A stretch of DNA of 64,000 nt from Bettongia penicillata ogilbyi (GCA_023548195.1 JAJHZJ010000399.1:7879100-7943099); one strand, 5' to 3'; shown: positions 45,945 to 57,995, numbered from the stretch's first letter. Notes: generated by a model not told the origin, from the sequence alone. Made by a program: numbers and translations.

Positions 45945-46290
45945 ACATCTCATTCTATTTGATTTAGTATTTAATATTCCCCAATGACATGTAAGAAACA
46001 TTTTCAACATTCATTTTTAAATCTGAGTTCTAAATTCTCTTCTTCCCTTTTATCCCCCTCATTGAGAAGGCAAGCAAATTGATAGAGGTTATAGGTACAT
46101 CATCATGCAAAATATATTTCCGTATTACTAATATTGTAAAAGAAAACAGACAAAAATGAAAACCCAAGAACAATAAAGCAAGTAAATATAATGCTTCAAT
46201 CAGTATTCAGACTCCCTCAGTTCTTTCTCTGGGGGTATATAGCATTTTTCATCATAAGTCATTCAGAATTGTCTTGGATGTCAATGAAAA
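45945..46290 (-). mobile_element. L1 3' UTR fragment
   Basis: GAGTTCTAAATTCTCTTCTT, CCCCCTCATTGAGAAGGCAA, ATGCTTCAATCAGTATTCAG, AGCATTTTTCATCATAAGTC. It faces the L1 at 45440-45900 tail to tail. The 46291-46519 stretch after it is unassigned. Confidence 0.7.
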
Positions 46291-46519
46291 TTTTAAAAAA
46301 ATACAGATAGGAGAACAGAAGTAAGCTTAAAAATGGACATAAAAATTGAGGGTAATATTACTTTTATCATATTAATTTTAATGTATACATTTTTAAAAAT
46401 TAATCTCTATGTAATAGATATTCACGGTGTCATCTACAATCTTTTTTTCCATTCTTTGTAAATTGGGTTATTAATTTTTCAAGTTCCTAATAATAAATAG
46501 TTTTTTTTTATTTTTCAAA

Positions 46520-46680
46520 ATATTTTATCTACAAAAACTTTACAAAGTAGGCACTGTAGCTATTATCATCCCTATATTGAAGATAATCTCAAAGGTTAAA
46601 AGATTTGCCCATGATGACATATCTAGCCAATGTCAGGGCCAAAATCCAGTACTACATCTCCATGACTGGTTCTCAAATTC
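46520..46680 (+). mobile_element. MIR-type SINE 3' half
   Basis: ACTTTACAAAGTAGGCACTG, AAGATTTGCCCATGATGACA, TATCTAGCCAATGTCAGGGC. Confidence 0.65.
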
Positions 46681-47124
46681 AAAGATTGCCCATAGGGTCT
46701 GATGATGAGCAACCTCTGTTTATTCCCTATTTCAGCAGAGGACACATAAGTCATCATGGGTGTCCTCCTAGTTCCCTAGGTAGTCAATGATTACAGAAAC
46801 TGTCACATATGGAAAGAGGATAAGAAAAAACCTATATGACCTTAAGGTCCTGGAAAAGATGCAAGAAAGTAATGAAGGCTAATGACAGCTGAAGTTGATT
46901 TAACACTTTAAAAATTACAAAGGACTTGTAACTACCATCCTGAGGGTTACTGAGGAGTCATCAAGATTGACACTGAGTCTGTTATTTGCCCCAGTGAGTC
47001 TTGGATCTGGACTTTACCCTTTGAATACTAACTAATGTCATATTACAGTCATGGCTACAAGATTGTGAACAACCATGTGTAGAGTCTTAAATAGCTCACA
47101 CATCTGAAAATAAGTGTGGGACAT
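46681..47124. other. Unassigned
   Basis: Single-copy-looking spacer without recognised features. Confidence 0.4.
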
Positions 47125-47640
47125 TGAAAGGCAATATGGTGTGGTGGATAGATTGCTAAATTGGTGGGAGTCAGAAAATCCCAGATTTAATTTTTGTCTA
47201 TATGACCTTGGGCAAAGTTCTAAACCTCTCTAAGTGGCAGCTTCCTCATTCATAAAGTTTGTAAAATGAAGCACTCAGTGGCACAGTGAATAGAGTGCTA
47301 GGCCTAAAGGTAGTTAGACCTAAGTTCAAATTCAACCTTAAACACTTACTAGTTGTGTGACCCTGGGAAAATCACTTAACCTCTGTTTGCCTCAGTTTCT
47401 TTAACTGTAAAATAGGGGTAATAATAACACCTACCTCCCAAGTTTATTGTGATGAAAAAATGATGAAATATTTGAAAAAGTTTCTTCAAACAGTACCTGA
47501 CACATGCTATATAAATGCTTATTCCTTTTCCCTTTTGTAAAAATGATGGTAACATCTGAAGTACCTACCTTGTGGAGGTTGTTATAAGACTCAAATGAAA
47601 ATGTTTTCTGAATTTGAAGTACTATATAAGTATCACTATA
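47125..47640 (+). mobile_element. MIR nested in an older MIR
   Basis: Outer MIR: 47125-47257 (GGCAATATGGTGTGGTGGAT…) and 47547-47640 (TACCTACCTTGTGGAGGTTG…). Inner MIR: 47270-47533 (AGTGGCACAGTGAATAGAGT, ACTAGTTGTGTGACCCTGGG, CAGTACCTGACACATGC). The inner copy is flanked by TTTGTAAAATGA (47258-47269) and TTTGTAAAAATGA (47534-47546). Confidence 0.85.
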
Positions 47641-49470
47641 TACCTCATATATCTAATTATATGAATATATTTATGAGGTAATACAAATTTATTTATATTA
47701 TATAAATATAAATATATAAAAGCATTTACATTATTTTTATCTGATTATATCGATTTGTATAACTCTACAGTGATATGTTTCACTATATAATTATCATTGC
47801 TATGTATAGATGGGTTCAAGCAAAAGATTAAGAGTCTATCTGAGAGTGATCTTCCCATGAGGATGGACAAAAAGTCTCATTGAAGAGCAAATGACTTGGC
47901 CTAAGTACATTGGACCTTCTGATGAATTAATTCCAATACTTTTTGCTGAAATTTTGTGCCTAGGAAGCTCATGATATGTAGAAAGTCCCATCAAGGTGAG
48001 AGATCAATCAGGTAACCAGATTAAGATCTTCTTGTCAATCCATGTCCAAGAATATGGGTGAGGATGAAGTTAAAACTACTAAAAATTAAGGGGGATGGGA
48101 GAGGATTTTCCTCACTAGACATTCCCTAAAATAACAAAGTCATAGATCCAGAGCAGGTAACATACAATAAAAAATTGTGGATATTATAATGAGATGATAA
48201 GATATTTGAAAGAGAAATTAATCTGAAATGGATTAGAGAAGTTTTTTAGGGCTGTGATATTAGGAAAAGAAAAGAGGAAATGGATATGAGAGATTATAGA
48301 GGAATAGAACGTGAAAATGATTTAATAGGGGAGATAAGGGAGAATTGTCAAAGATAATACAAAGGTGTAAAGCAATGCAATTAATTCCCACTAACAATTA
48401 TTAGCTTAGGTTCTGACACTGAAGGATGATAGACCAAAAAGTAACTTCTGAAAAGTAGGAAAAGCTAGTAAGTTAGCTTGCTGCTTTGTCTATTTTGGGT
48501 AGTCTCTCTATAGCAAAAGGTGGATTCTTCTAAAGTTCCCCTCTTATTTCAAAATTTATTTCATTCCATTCCTACAAAAGGTGATTCTGTCACTAACTGT
48601 TACCAAATATAGGCAGAAAAAAATATTCTTTCTTCATTCTATTTTTTAATAACTAGTAAGCTATCCATTAAATCATTTCCAGCTACATTAACCAGGGAGT
48701 GAACTTAGTGGTTATCCCAGGAACAAAAGGTCAGTCCAGTTACGTGTAATTTTAGACATTTAAAAAAATCACCCATGACTCACTCTCTCTATTCCTGTAG
48801 GAACAGTAATTAAAAGCTAGAGATGCATTAAATTTTATGACTATTCAGATGATCTCAGACCTCCCTGATGAAGATGGTAGATTAGATTAAAACTACCATG
48901 AAAGAGTGTGAATATTATTATAGTGTTAACAAAGTATAACAAATAGTCCTTTGTGCCAGTCTTCATAGGATGGCAGCTGGTAACCTCTACCATCACTAAT
49001 GAGACTCAGACAACTGAATATGTAGAATAGCTAAATCACATATATTTCCATAAATCATTCTGAGTTGTATATATAACAAGAGACAGAAACTTCTTAAATA
49101 ATACATTGCAGTCAAAATCTTGATATTTTCCTTGTTGAGACCATGATTCTAAAACCAATTTACAATTGATTTAAATTTGCATTTATAATACAGCTTATTG
49201 GACAGAGATGAAAAATATGTTTCCCATCAATAACCAAAAAATAATTATACATTTTGTCTTTGTCTAAGACAAAATGATAATCTATTAAACCTTCTACATA
49301 TAATTGGAACATTGTCACTTAATCATCATAAGAAATTTTTGTCCCTACTTTAAGAAAGAAAAGGACATTATGAGTTTTCTTTGCTATAAAAAGTAAAGGT
49401 CTGGTAATCACTTTGAAAAATGGGGAGAAGGCATAGTAATGCTGTTGGTATTGTTATCCATCCTGTATAC
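47641..49470. other. Unassigned, AT-rich at left
   Basis: 47641-47760 is AT-rich with a perfect 9-bp inverted repeat (TACCTCATA / TATGAGGTA). The rest shows no recognised repeat. 48780-48900 contains ACAGTAATTAAAAGCTAGAG, a possible conserved element. Confidence 0.4.
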
Positions 49471-49471
49471 T

Positions 49472-49611
49472 AGAAGAGAACCAATGACATTAGGAGGTTA
49501 ATATCTTGACTTGCCTGTGGATTGGATTTAAGTGAGGCAAAGCGGCATAAAGTTTCCAGTCTCACTCTCTCCACCAGGGTCATCAAAGTCCAATGGCAAG
49601 ACAAAAGTCAA
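49472..49611 (-). mobile_element. RTE-tailed SINE (MAR4-like), partial
   Basis: GAAGAGAACCAATGACATTA, TTGGATTTAAGTGAGGCAAA, CCAGTCTCACTCTCTCCACC. It abuts the 5' end of an L1. Confidence 0.7.
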
Positions 49612-50728
49612 GGGAGACAGAGCTAAATTGGCAGAGTAAAGGCAGGGACTCACCTGAGCTCTCCCTCGAATTACTCCAAATACCTTTTAAAAATGTCTCT
49701 AAAGAAATTATAGAGCAGTAGAACCCATAAAAAGACAGAGTGAAACAAATTTCCAGCTCAAAAGAACTTGGAAGATCAGGAGGAAAGCTCTGTCACATCA
49801 GGATGAAAGAGAAGCACAGTCCAGTGCATACCACATCAGCACAGCCCTGGACATAGCAAACCAAGAGCAGGCATTACGGTGACTGAATCACTAGCAACAT
49901 CAGTGGTTTCCAGATCTCTCATCTCACAGATGCTAAAGACAACTTAGAAAGTCAGCAGAAAGGGGCTGTTGCACCTGAGTAAAAGTAGACACAGTGCAGC
50001 ACAGGTTACACCAGCACAACCCAAGCCTCAGCAAACCAGGAGCAAGCACTGAGAGTGACTGAACCAACTGCAGCAATGGCAGGGGCTGCTTATGGAGCTC
50101 TAAGTACAAAGACAGTAAGAGAGTCAAACAACTGGTCAGAAGGAGATTTTTGCTAGCACTAAGACCTGACTCATTTGCTTTGCCCATATTTGGATCTGAG
50201 TCACAGTCCTGGGCATCAGTCCAAGAGTGAGGAGGAGCACTAGCATAGCAGAGCTTGCAGCAGCAGTGGAGGGGAGGACTCTCCTAACAGTTCTGGGGCA
50301 GAAAAGAGTGTAAGTTGTTGCTTGCAGACCAAAGAAAAAACCAGGAGAAGAGTAAATACCTCTCCTTAGAACATAACACCTTGGAAGAATTGAAACCTTA
50401 GAGATCCCTAGAATTATTTCTGAAAATAGCTGAACAAAACCCTTGAACCTTGGGACAGGTCACCCTCCACCCCAGAAGCAGAGTCCTACTTTAACAAGCA
50501 GTTAAAAATCATGTAAAGGGCTGGAAAAATGAGCAAACAATGGGGAAAAACTATGACTATAGAAAGTTACTATGCTGACAAGAAAGATCAAAACTCACTC
50601 AGAAGGGGGCAACAAAGTCAAAGCTCCTACATCTGATGTCTCTAAGAAAAATATGAATTGGTCTCAGGCCATGGAGGTGCTCAAAGAGGATTTTGGAAAT
50701 CAAATAAGAGAGATAGAAGAAAAATTGA
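49612..50728 (+). mobile_element. L1 5' UTR and ORF1 start
   Basis: Starts near GACAGAGCTAAATTGGCAGA, a degraded L1 5' end, followed by about 900 bp of GC-richer 5' untranslated region. ORF1 begins at about 50529 (MSKQWGKTMTI…) and continues in pieces to 50727 (MNWSQAMEVLKEDFGNQI). Homology is cut by HAL1 copy B. The 3' half of an L1 in the same orientation resumes at 53450. Confidence 0.7.
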
Positions 50729-53449
50729 GGGGGGTGGAGGAGCTAAGATGGTGGAGTAGTAAGATTGACATATGGTAGCTCCTAACCCACAGCCCATAAA
50801 ATAACTATAAGGAAGAACTCCCAACAAATTCTGGAGCAGCAGAAGCCACAAAACAATGGAGTGGGGGAGATTTCTGTTCCAGAGATGCCTGAAAAGCCGA
50901 CACCAAAGGTCTGTTGAGCAGAGTCCAGCCCTTCCTTGGCCACAGCACCTGAGAGGAACAGATCCGAGCAGGTTTCAAGGGCAGAATCTCCAGCAGCTGC
51001 GGAGGCCCCTCCACCCACAGATGCCAAAGGTCAGTGAGAGAGCCTGTTTGACTGGCCCAGAGGGGAGCAGGGTGTCTCCATAATTCAGGCCTCCTCAGGA
51101 GCCAGCAGCAGTGAACAGGGGCTCCCAAAGCAGAAAGGAGCACAGATCCATTATTGAGGGTCTCCGCATAAACCCCATGAGGGAACTGAGCCCCTGGTGG
51201 TGGCCCTGACCCCAACCCTAGCAGCTGAACTTAATCTCACACTGAATAGCAGCCCTGTCACCACTGAAAGCCCTGAGGCTGGGGAGCAGCATTTGAATCT
51301 CAGACCCCAAGCACTACCTGGGAGGATCTGGAGGTGAGGAGGGAATACAGAGGAAGCTCAGAAGTCAAGTATCTGGCTGGGAAAATGCCCAGAAAAAGGA
51401 AAAAAAAATAAGACCATAGAAGGTTACTTTCCTGGTGAATAGATATATTCTCCCTTTCAGATGAGGAAGAACAATGCTGATCATCAGGGAAAGACATAAA
51501 AATCAAGGCTTCTGCATCCCAAACATCCAAAATAAATATTCAATGGGCTCAGGCCATAGAAGAGCTCTAAAAGGATATTGAAAATCAAGTGAGAGAGGTG
51601 GAGGAAAAACTGGGAAGAGAAATGAGAGAGATGCAAGAAAAGCATGAAAAGCAGGTCAGCACCGTGCTAAAGAAGACCCAAAAAATGCTGAAGAAATAAC
51701 ACCTTTAAAAATAGTCTAACTCAATTGGCAAAAGAGGTCCAAAAAGCCAATGAAGAAAAGAATGCTTTAAAAAGCAAGATTAGCCAAATGGAAAAGGAGA
51801 TTCAAAAACTCACTGAAGAAAATAGTTCTTTAAAAATCAGAATAGAACAGAGGGAGGCTAATGACTTTATGAGAAACCAAGAAATCACAAAAAAAAAAAC
51901 CCAAGAATGAAAAAATGAAACATAATGTGAAATATTTCATTGGAAAAACAACTGATCTGGAAAACAGATCCAGGAGAGACAATTTAAAAATTATGGGACT
52001 ACCTGAAAGCCATGATCAAAAAAAGAGCTTAGACATCATCTTTCATGAAATTATCAAGGAAAATTGCCCTGATATTCTAGAACCAGAGTGCAAAATAACT
52101 ATTGAAAGAATCCACCGATTACTGCTTGAAAAAGATCCAAAAAGAGAAACTCCTAGGAACATTGTAGCCAAATTCCAGAGTTCCCTGGTCAAGGAGAAAA
52201 TATTGCAAGCAGCTAGAAAGAAACAATTTCAGTGTTGTGGAAATACAATCAGGATAACACAAGATCTAGAAGCTTCTACATTAAGGGATCGAAGGGTGTG
52301 GAATAGGATATTCCAGAAGTCAAAGGAACTAGGACTAAAACCAAGAATCATCTACCCAGCAAAACTGAGTATAATACTTCAGAGGAAAAAATGGTCATTC
52401 AATAAAATAGAGGACTTTCAAGCATTCTTTATGACAAGACCAGAGCTGAAAAGAAAATCTGACTTTCAAACACAAGAATGAAAAGAAGCATGAAAAGGTA
52501 AACAGCAAAGAGAAGTCATAAGGGACATACTAAATTTGAACTGTTTACATTCCTACATGGAAAGACAATATTTGTAACTCTTCAAACTTTTCAGTATCTG
52601 GGTAGTTGGTAGGGTTACACACACACAAACACACAGACACACACATACACATGTGCATGCACACAGAGAGACAGAGAGCACAGAGTGAATTGAATAGAAT
52701 GGGATCATATCTTTAAAAAAAATGAAGTTAAACGGTGAGACAGAAATGTATTGGGAGGGGAGAGGGAGAAATGGAATTGAGCAAATTATTTCTCATAGAA
52801 GAGGCAGGTAGGAGACTTTTTAGTGGAGGGAAAAGGAAGGGAGCTAAGAGAAAAACATGAAGTTTACTCTCATCACATTCAACTAAAGGAAGGAATAAAA
52901 GGCACACTCATTTTGGTATGAAAACCTATCTTACAAAACAGAAAAGTGGGGGAGAAGGAGATAAGCAGGGTAGGGGGGATGATGGAAGGGAGGGCAATGG
53001 GAGGAGGGAGCAATTTGAAGTCAACACTTAGGGAGGGACAGGATCAAAAGACAGAATAGAAACAATGGGGGGCAGGATAGGATGGAGGGAAATACAGTTA
53101 GTCTTACACAACATGACTATTATCGAAGTCATTTGCAAAACTACACAGATATGGCCTATATTAAATTGCCTGCCTTCCCAAAGGGAATGGGTGGGGAGGG
53201 CGGGATGGGGAGAATTTGGAACTCAAAGTTTTAGGAACAACTATTTAGTATTGTTCTTGCTACTAGGAAATAAGAAATACAGTCAATGGGGAATAGAAAG
53301 ACATCTGGCCCTACAGGACAAAAGAGAAGATGGGGACAAGAGAAGGGAGGGATGATAGAAGAGAGGGCAGATTGGTGATAGGGAAAATTAGATTGCTTGA
53401 TGTATTGGGGTGGGGGGAGGGGAAAAATAAATTTTTATTTAAAAAAAAT
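50729..53449 (+). mobile_element. HAL1 (half-L1) copy B, full length
   Basis: A 5' end at GAGGAGCTAAGATGGTGGAG is followed by a 5' untranslated region to 51384, ORF1 (51385-52481), and a purine-rich 3' untranslated region of about 970 bp with a CA tract (52615-52670). The A-rich tail (53420-53449) follows without any endonuclease or RT ORF. Lack of ORF2 defines the HAL1 class, which relies on L1 proteins in trans. The same 3' untranslated region occurs at 60786-61375 (minus), including the conserved words CAATGGGG and GACAAAAGAGAAGATGGGGA. Confidence 0.85.
51385..52481 (+). pseudogene. HAL1 ORF1 pseudogene, RRM and C-terminal domain intact
   Basis: ORF1p is the L1 RNA-binding chaperone. The ATG at 51385 meets a stop after 8 codons because of an A-run length change (MPRKRKKK then stop). 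A coiled-coil piece is open at 51725-51910 and ends in a second A-run frameshift (51889-51899). The last 188 codons (51915-52481) are open. They start DLENRSRRDNLKIMGLPE (the RRM entry motif of L1 ORF1p) and continue to a C-terminal domain with IRITQDLEASTLRDRRVW and PRIIYPAKLSIIL. A TCA-to-TGA change ends it four codons earlier than copy A. It is defective as a whole protein. Confidence 0.85.
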
Positions 53450-55925
53450 AAAGAGAGCATAGGAATAAATGGAGTATTCCTTAAAATGATAGGTAGTATC
53501 TATCTAAAGCCATCAGCAAGCATTATATGTAATGAGAATAAGCTAAAAGCATTTCCAATAAATCAGGGGTGAAACAAGGATATTCATTTTCACCACTGTT
53601 ATTCAATATTGTACTAGAAATGTTAGTTTTAACAATAAGAGAATAAAAATAAATTGAAGGAATCAGAATAGGCAAAGAAGAAAATTATCATTTTTTGCAG
53701 ATGATATGATAGTATACTTAGAGAATTCTAGAGAACTAAGGAAAAACCTTATTGAAATAATAACTCTAGCAAATTTGCAGGTTATAAAATAAACCCACAT
53801 AAATTATCAGCATTTCTGTATATTGCTAACAAAGTCCAACAGCAAGAGATAGAAAGGAAAATTCTATTTAAACTTACTGTAGACATTACAAAGCACTTGG
53901 GAGCCCACTTGCCAAAACAAATACAGGAATTATATGAACACAATTACAAAACACTTCACACAAACAAAGAACTAAATAATTAGAAAACTTTCAGTTGCTC
54001 ATGGGTAGGCTTCATATAACAAAAATGACAATTCTATCTAAGTTAAATTACTAACCAATCTAACTACCAAAAATTTATTTATAGAGCTAGAAAAAAAAAT
54101 TACGGAATTCATCTGGATGAACAAAAGGTCCAGAATATCAAGGAAATTAACGGGAAGAAATGCTATGGAAAGAAAATGAAAATAACCAAAAGTTTATCTA
54201 TTTTACCATTTTTTCCCATAAAACCAACTCTTAATTTTATTTATTGCTTCAATAGTTTTCTTAATTTCTATTTTACTAATCTCTCCTTTGGTTTTCATAA
54301 TTTCTAATTTGGTATTTTGCTTATGATTTTTAATTGGTGTTTTTTCTAGCTATAGAAAAATTATAGACCACTTTTCTTATATCAGTCATACCTGATTTTA
54401 AATTGCATTATAAAGCAGCAATCATCAAAATTACTTGGTACTGGATAAGAAATAGAGTAGTGAATCAGTGGAATTAGATACACAAGACACAACGGTCAAT
54501 GACTATAGTAATCTACTATTTGATAAATCCAAAGATTCCAGCTTCTGGTATAAGAATTCATTATTTAACAAAAGCTACTATGAAAACTGGAAAATAGTAT
54601 GGCAGAAACTAGGCATAGACCAGCATTGATCTTATACTCTATACCAAGATCAAGTCAAAATGGGTATATGATTTAGATATAAAGACTGATACTATAAACA
54701 AACTGGGAGAGCAAGGAATAGTTTACCTGTTTGATTTATTGAGAAGAGAATAATTTATGACCAAAGAGGAGAACATATATGAAATGCGAATGGATGATTC
54801 TGATTACATTAAATTGAAAAGTTTTTGCACAAAGACAATGCAACCAAGATTAGAAGGAAAACAGAAAGCTGGTAAACAATTTTTACAGCCAGTGTCTGAT
54901 AAAGGCCTCATTTCTCAAATATATTGAAAACTGCATCAAATGTATAAGAATACAAATCATTCCCCAATTGATAAATGGTCAAAGAATATGAACAGGCAGT
55001 TTTCAGGGGAAAAAATTAAAGCTGTCTATAGTTATATGAAAAAATGCTCTAAATTACTATGGATTTGAGAAATGAAAATCAAAACAAATCTGAAGTACCA
55101 CCTCACAACTCTCAGATCGCCTAACATGACAAAACAGGGAAAATGATAAATTTTGGAGAACATGCGGGAAAATTAGAACACAAATGCATTATTTGTGGAG
55201 TTGTGAACTGATCTTCCTATTCTGGAGAGGATTTTGGAACTATGCCCAAAGGGCTATAAAACTCTTTCATCCAGCAATAGCACTTCTATTCCAAAGAGAT
55301 CATGAAAATGGGAAAACGACTCACATAGAAAAATATTTATAATAGATCTTTTTTATGGTGGCAAAGAATTAGAAATTGAAAGGATATTCATCAATTGGGG
55401 AATGACTGAGCAGAAGTTGTGGTATATGAATGTAATGGAATACTATTGTTCTATACGAAATGATGAGTAGGCAGACTGCAGAAAAACTTGGAAAAACTTA
55501 TATGAACTGATGCTGAGAGAAATGAGCAGAACCAGGAGAACATTGTACACAGTAACAGTCACATTGTGGAATGACTGACTTTGATAGACATAGCTCTTCT
55601 CAGCAAAGCAAGGATCTAAAAACAATTCCAAAGTATTCATCAGAGAAAGAACTTTGGAGTTTAAATGCAGATGGAAGCATACTATTGTTCTCCTTTTGTT
55701 GTTTTGTTTTGTTTCTTCTTTCTTCTGGTTCCTCCCATTAATTTTAATTCTTCTTTACATCATGACTACTGTGAAAATATGTTTAATACGAATGTAAAAA
55801 TAGAGCCTATATCAGATTGCACATTGTCTGGGGGAGGGGGAGAGAGAGGAAGAAGGGAAAAATTTAAAACTCAAAATCTTATGGAAGTGAATGTTCAAAG
55901 CTAAAAGCTGATTATATAAAAAAAT
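53450..55925 (+). mobile_element. L1 3' half (RT to 3' end), with inverted insert
   Basis: Starts in the RT fingers region (GCATAGGAATAAATGGAGTA, TAAATCAGGGGTGAAACAAG) and shows the catalytic FADDMIVYLENSRE motif in frame pieces at about 53694. It then runs through the ORF2 C-terminus to a 3' untranslated region (CTTTTGTTGTTTTGTTTTG, ATATCAGATTGCACATTGTC) and an A-rich end. About 2.5 kb between the ORF1 start and RT are absent relative to a complete L1. A segment at 54175-54392 is foreign to this position. Multiple stops; inactive. Confidence 0.85.
54175..54392 (-). mobile_element. Inverted L1 ORF2 linker segment
   Basis: The complement reads GAAATTATGAAAACCAAAGG, AGATTAGTAAAATAGAAATT and TAAAATTAAGAGTTGGTTTT, the ORF2 stretch between endonuclease and RT. 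Here it lies backwards between CAGAATATCAAGGAAATTAA and CATACCTGATTTTAAATTGC, which are adjacent in the 10.3-kb L1. Confidence 0.75.
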
Positions 55926-55944
55926 GTTTTCAGAAAAAAAAGAA

Positions 55945-56395
55945 AAGAATATTCAGCAGTTAGGAGAATATCTGAAAAAAATAGTGGTTCGTGAATGTAA
56001 TAGAATATAATTATGTTCTAAGAAATGATGGAAGATATGTTTTTAGAGAAGTGAGAATCAATGGGTAGTGAACTGAGCAAAACTAAGTATATATTGACAA
56101 CAACGTTGTAATGAAAAATGGTTCAGAAAGACCTAAGAACTCTAAGAGAACCAACGGCCAACCAAGTCTCCAGTGAACCCATGAGGAAGTACAGTACCCT
56201 TCTCCTATCAGAGAGATGATGGATACTCAGGCTGCAGAAAAGGATATGGATATAGATTTATAAATATATATTTGGGTGTGAAAAAAATTTTCTTTCTAAG
56301 ATTTGTATAGATAGATAATATATATGTGTCAAAGATTTGCATGGACAAATAGAGAGACAGATATGTGTGCATCAATGAATGCTAAGGTGATATTT
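55945..56395 (+). mobile_element. Older L1 3' end
   Basis: TAGTGGTTCGTGAATGTAAT, GTTCTAAGAAATGATGGAAG and AGTGAACTGAGCAAAACTAA parallel the ORF2 C-terminus. More diverged than the adjacent copy, so it predates it. Confidence 0.6.
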
Positions 56396-56429
56396 CAGAA
56401 ACCAGCATAATGCTGAGGGAAGTGAGAAG

Positions 56430-57050
56430 GTCAGATAGTCCAGCAGATAGAGCACCAGGCTCAATAGGAAGATCTGGTGTTCAAATTCAGTTTCAGATAC
56501 TTACTAGCTGCGTGGCCCTGGACAAGTCATTTAATCTGTATCTGCCTCAGTCTCTTCAACTATAAATTGGGGATAAACATAGCATTCATCGCTGAAGGTT
56601 ATTGTGAGGATCAGATGAGATAATATTTGTAAAGTACACATAACAAGGAATGAAGAAATCCTACCCCTGGAGTGGTACCTGCCTTGGAGTAAATCTCCTG
56701 TATGTATGAGCTTTATAGCTTACAAAGTTATTTGGCAGCTACTTGGCACAGTGGATAGAACACCGGACCTGGAGTCAGGAAGACTTGAATTCAATCTGGC
56801 CTCAAATGCTTATTGTTTCACCTCCATCTGTCTCAGTTTCTCAACTATAAAATATCATCTTCCTTCCTTGTATCAAATAGAAAATATTTTTTAAAAACTT
56901 AGCACAGTGCTGGGCAGACAGTATGTACTTAATAAATGTTTCTTTCCTTTCTTACCTCCTTTTAAAACAGCCCAATGAAGTAGGTATCACAAGCATTCTT
57001 ATACTCATTTTGCATATTAGAAAATTGAGGTTCAGAGAAGTCATACCTTT
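56430..57050 (+). mobile_element. Three MIR-type SINE pieces in tandem
   Basis: 56430-56640 (CCAGCAGATAGAGCACCAGG, GGTTATTGTGAGGATCAGAT), 56735-56945 (GGCACAGTGGATAGAACACC, AGCACAGTGCTGGGCAGACA, ending in an L2-like CTTAATAAATG) and 56955-57050 (CCCAATGAAGTAGGTATCAC, AAATTGAGGTTCAGAGAAGT), all in plus orientation. Confidence 0.75.
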
Positions 57051-57419
57051 CTATGAAAAGTGTTCAAATGTCAAAATCTAATTCTCCATAAGGTATCTAA
57101 AAAGCTAAATCTTATTTCTATTTATCTAGGTTTATTTGTTTACTATAACTTCTCCTGTAGCAAGTTTGGATTGACTATTTCTCTGATTTCTTGTGTTCCC
57201 ATTGAACCATTTTTCATTCCTTATAAATCATGCATGCATACAAATTTAGTCTGTCCCCCCAAAAAAAGATCTCCACAACCAAATTTCCCAATTTTTCCTT
57301 ATAAAAAATTTGGTTTCAGCCAACATAGACTATTTATCATCTCCTAGCCAAAGTTAGCTCAGTATTTGGGAGGCTCAGAAAGAAAGTATGAGAGAGAAAA
57401 GGTATCAAACTGCCTACCA
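57051..57419. other. Unassigned
   Basis: A 95-codon frame (57060-57347) is open without recognisable domain. Confidence 0.4.
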
Positions 57420-57995
57420 GAATGAAGGTCTACATAGCCATTATGCTGACTTCATTGTTGTGTGTCTGCAAAACCTGAATAGTATACCAGTGGTATACCA
57501 GAAAATTTAACCACTTCTTAGGAAGATTCTGAGGATCATTTGGCAAGATAAGGTACTGAACATTGAGGTCCTCTGTCAAGCAGGACTATTAAGCATTCAA
57601 ACTCTTCTAGAGAGAGTAAAACTCTGATGGGCTGGCCATGTAGCCCAAATACCAAATGTATGTTTGCCTAAAAGACTGTTTCATGGAGAATTTAAAAAAG
57701 GCAAACACTCACTGGGAGGTCAGAATAAGTGATACAAGGACACTCGGACACTTAAGATTTTAATTTCCTTTGTAATACGAGGGACCCTGGCACAGCACTG
57801 CCCAACATGAAATGCCCACATCAAGGAAGATGCTGTGTACTCTAAGAGCAAAGTAAAATCACAATAGCACAAAAGAAACATGAGCTGTGCAAATCTAGAG
57901 TCATATCCATCTCAAATGTTCAAATAAACTATTTGTGCCTGACCTGTGGTAGAGCCTTCTGAGCTCCTATTGGATTGATAAACCAGTTTAAAATA
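57420..57995 (+). mobile_element. RTE-clade LINE ORF 3' portion
   Basis: Decayed frame with TVYQ-like IVYQWYTRKFNHFLGRF at about 57480-57530 and RWAGHVV-like GWPCSPN around 57630. At 57932-57992 a Cys-rich end reads LCLTCGRAF, stop, APIGLINQFK. That is a CxxC knuckle like the zinc-finger-type terminus of RTE ORFs, with the expected His replaced. It complements the minus-strand RTE at 24.2 kb. Confidence 0.75.

Noticed and set aside
50805..51215. 136-codon minus-strand open frame
   Set aside because: It is antisense to the GC-rich HAL1 5' UTR. Overlapping frames on both strands there reflect composition only.
53065..53572. Two plus-strand open frames of 96 and 80 codons
   Set aside because: Purine-rich HAL1 3' UTR, with similar frames in the 60.8-kb copy only because the nucleotide sequence is shared.
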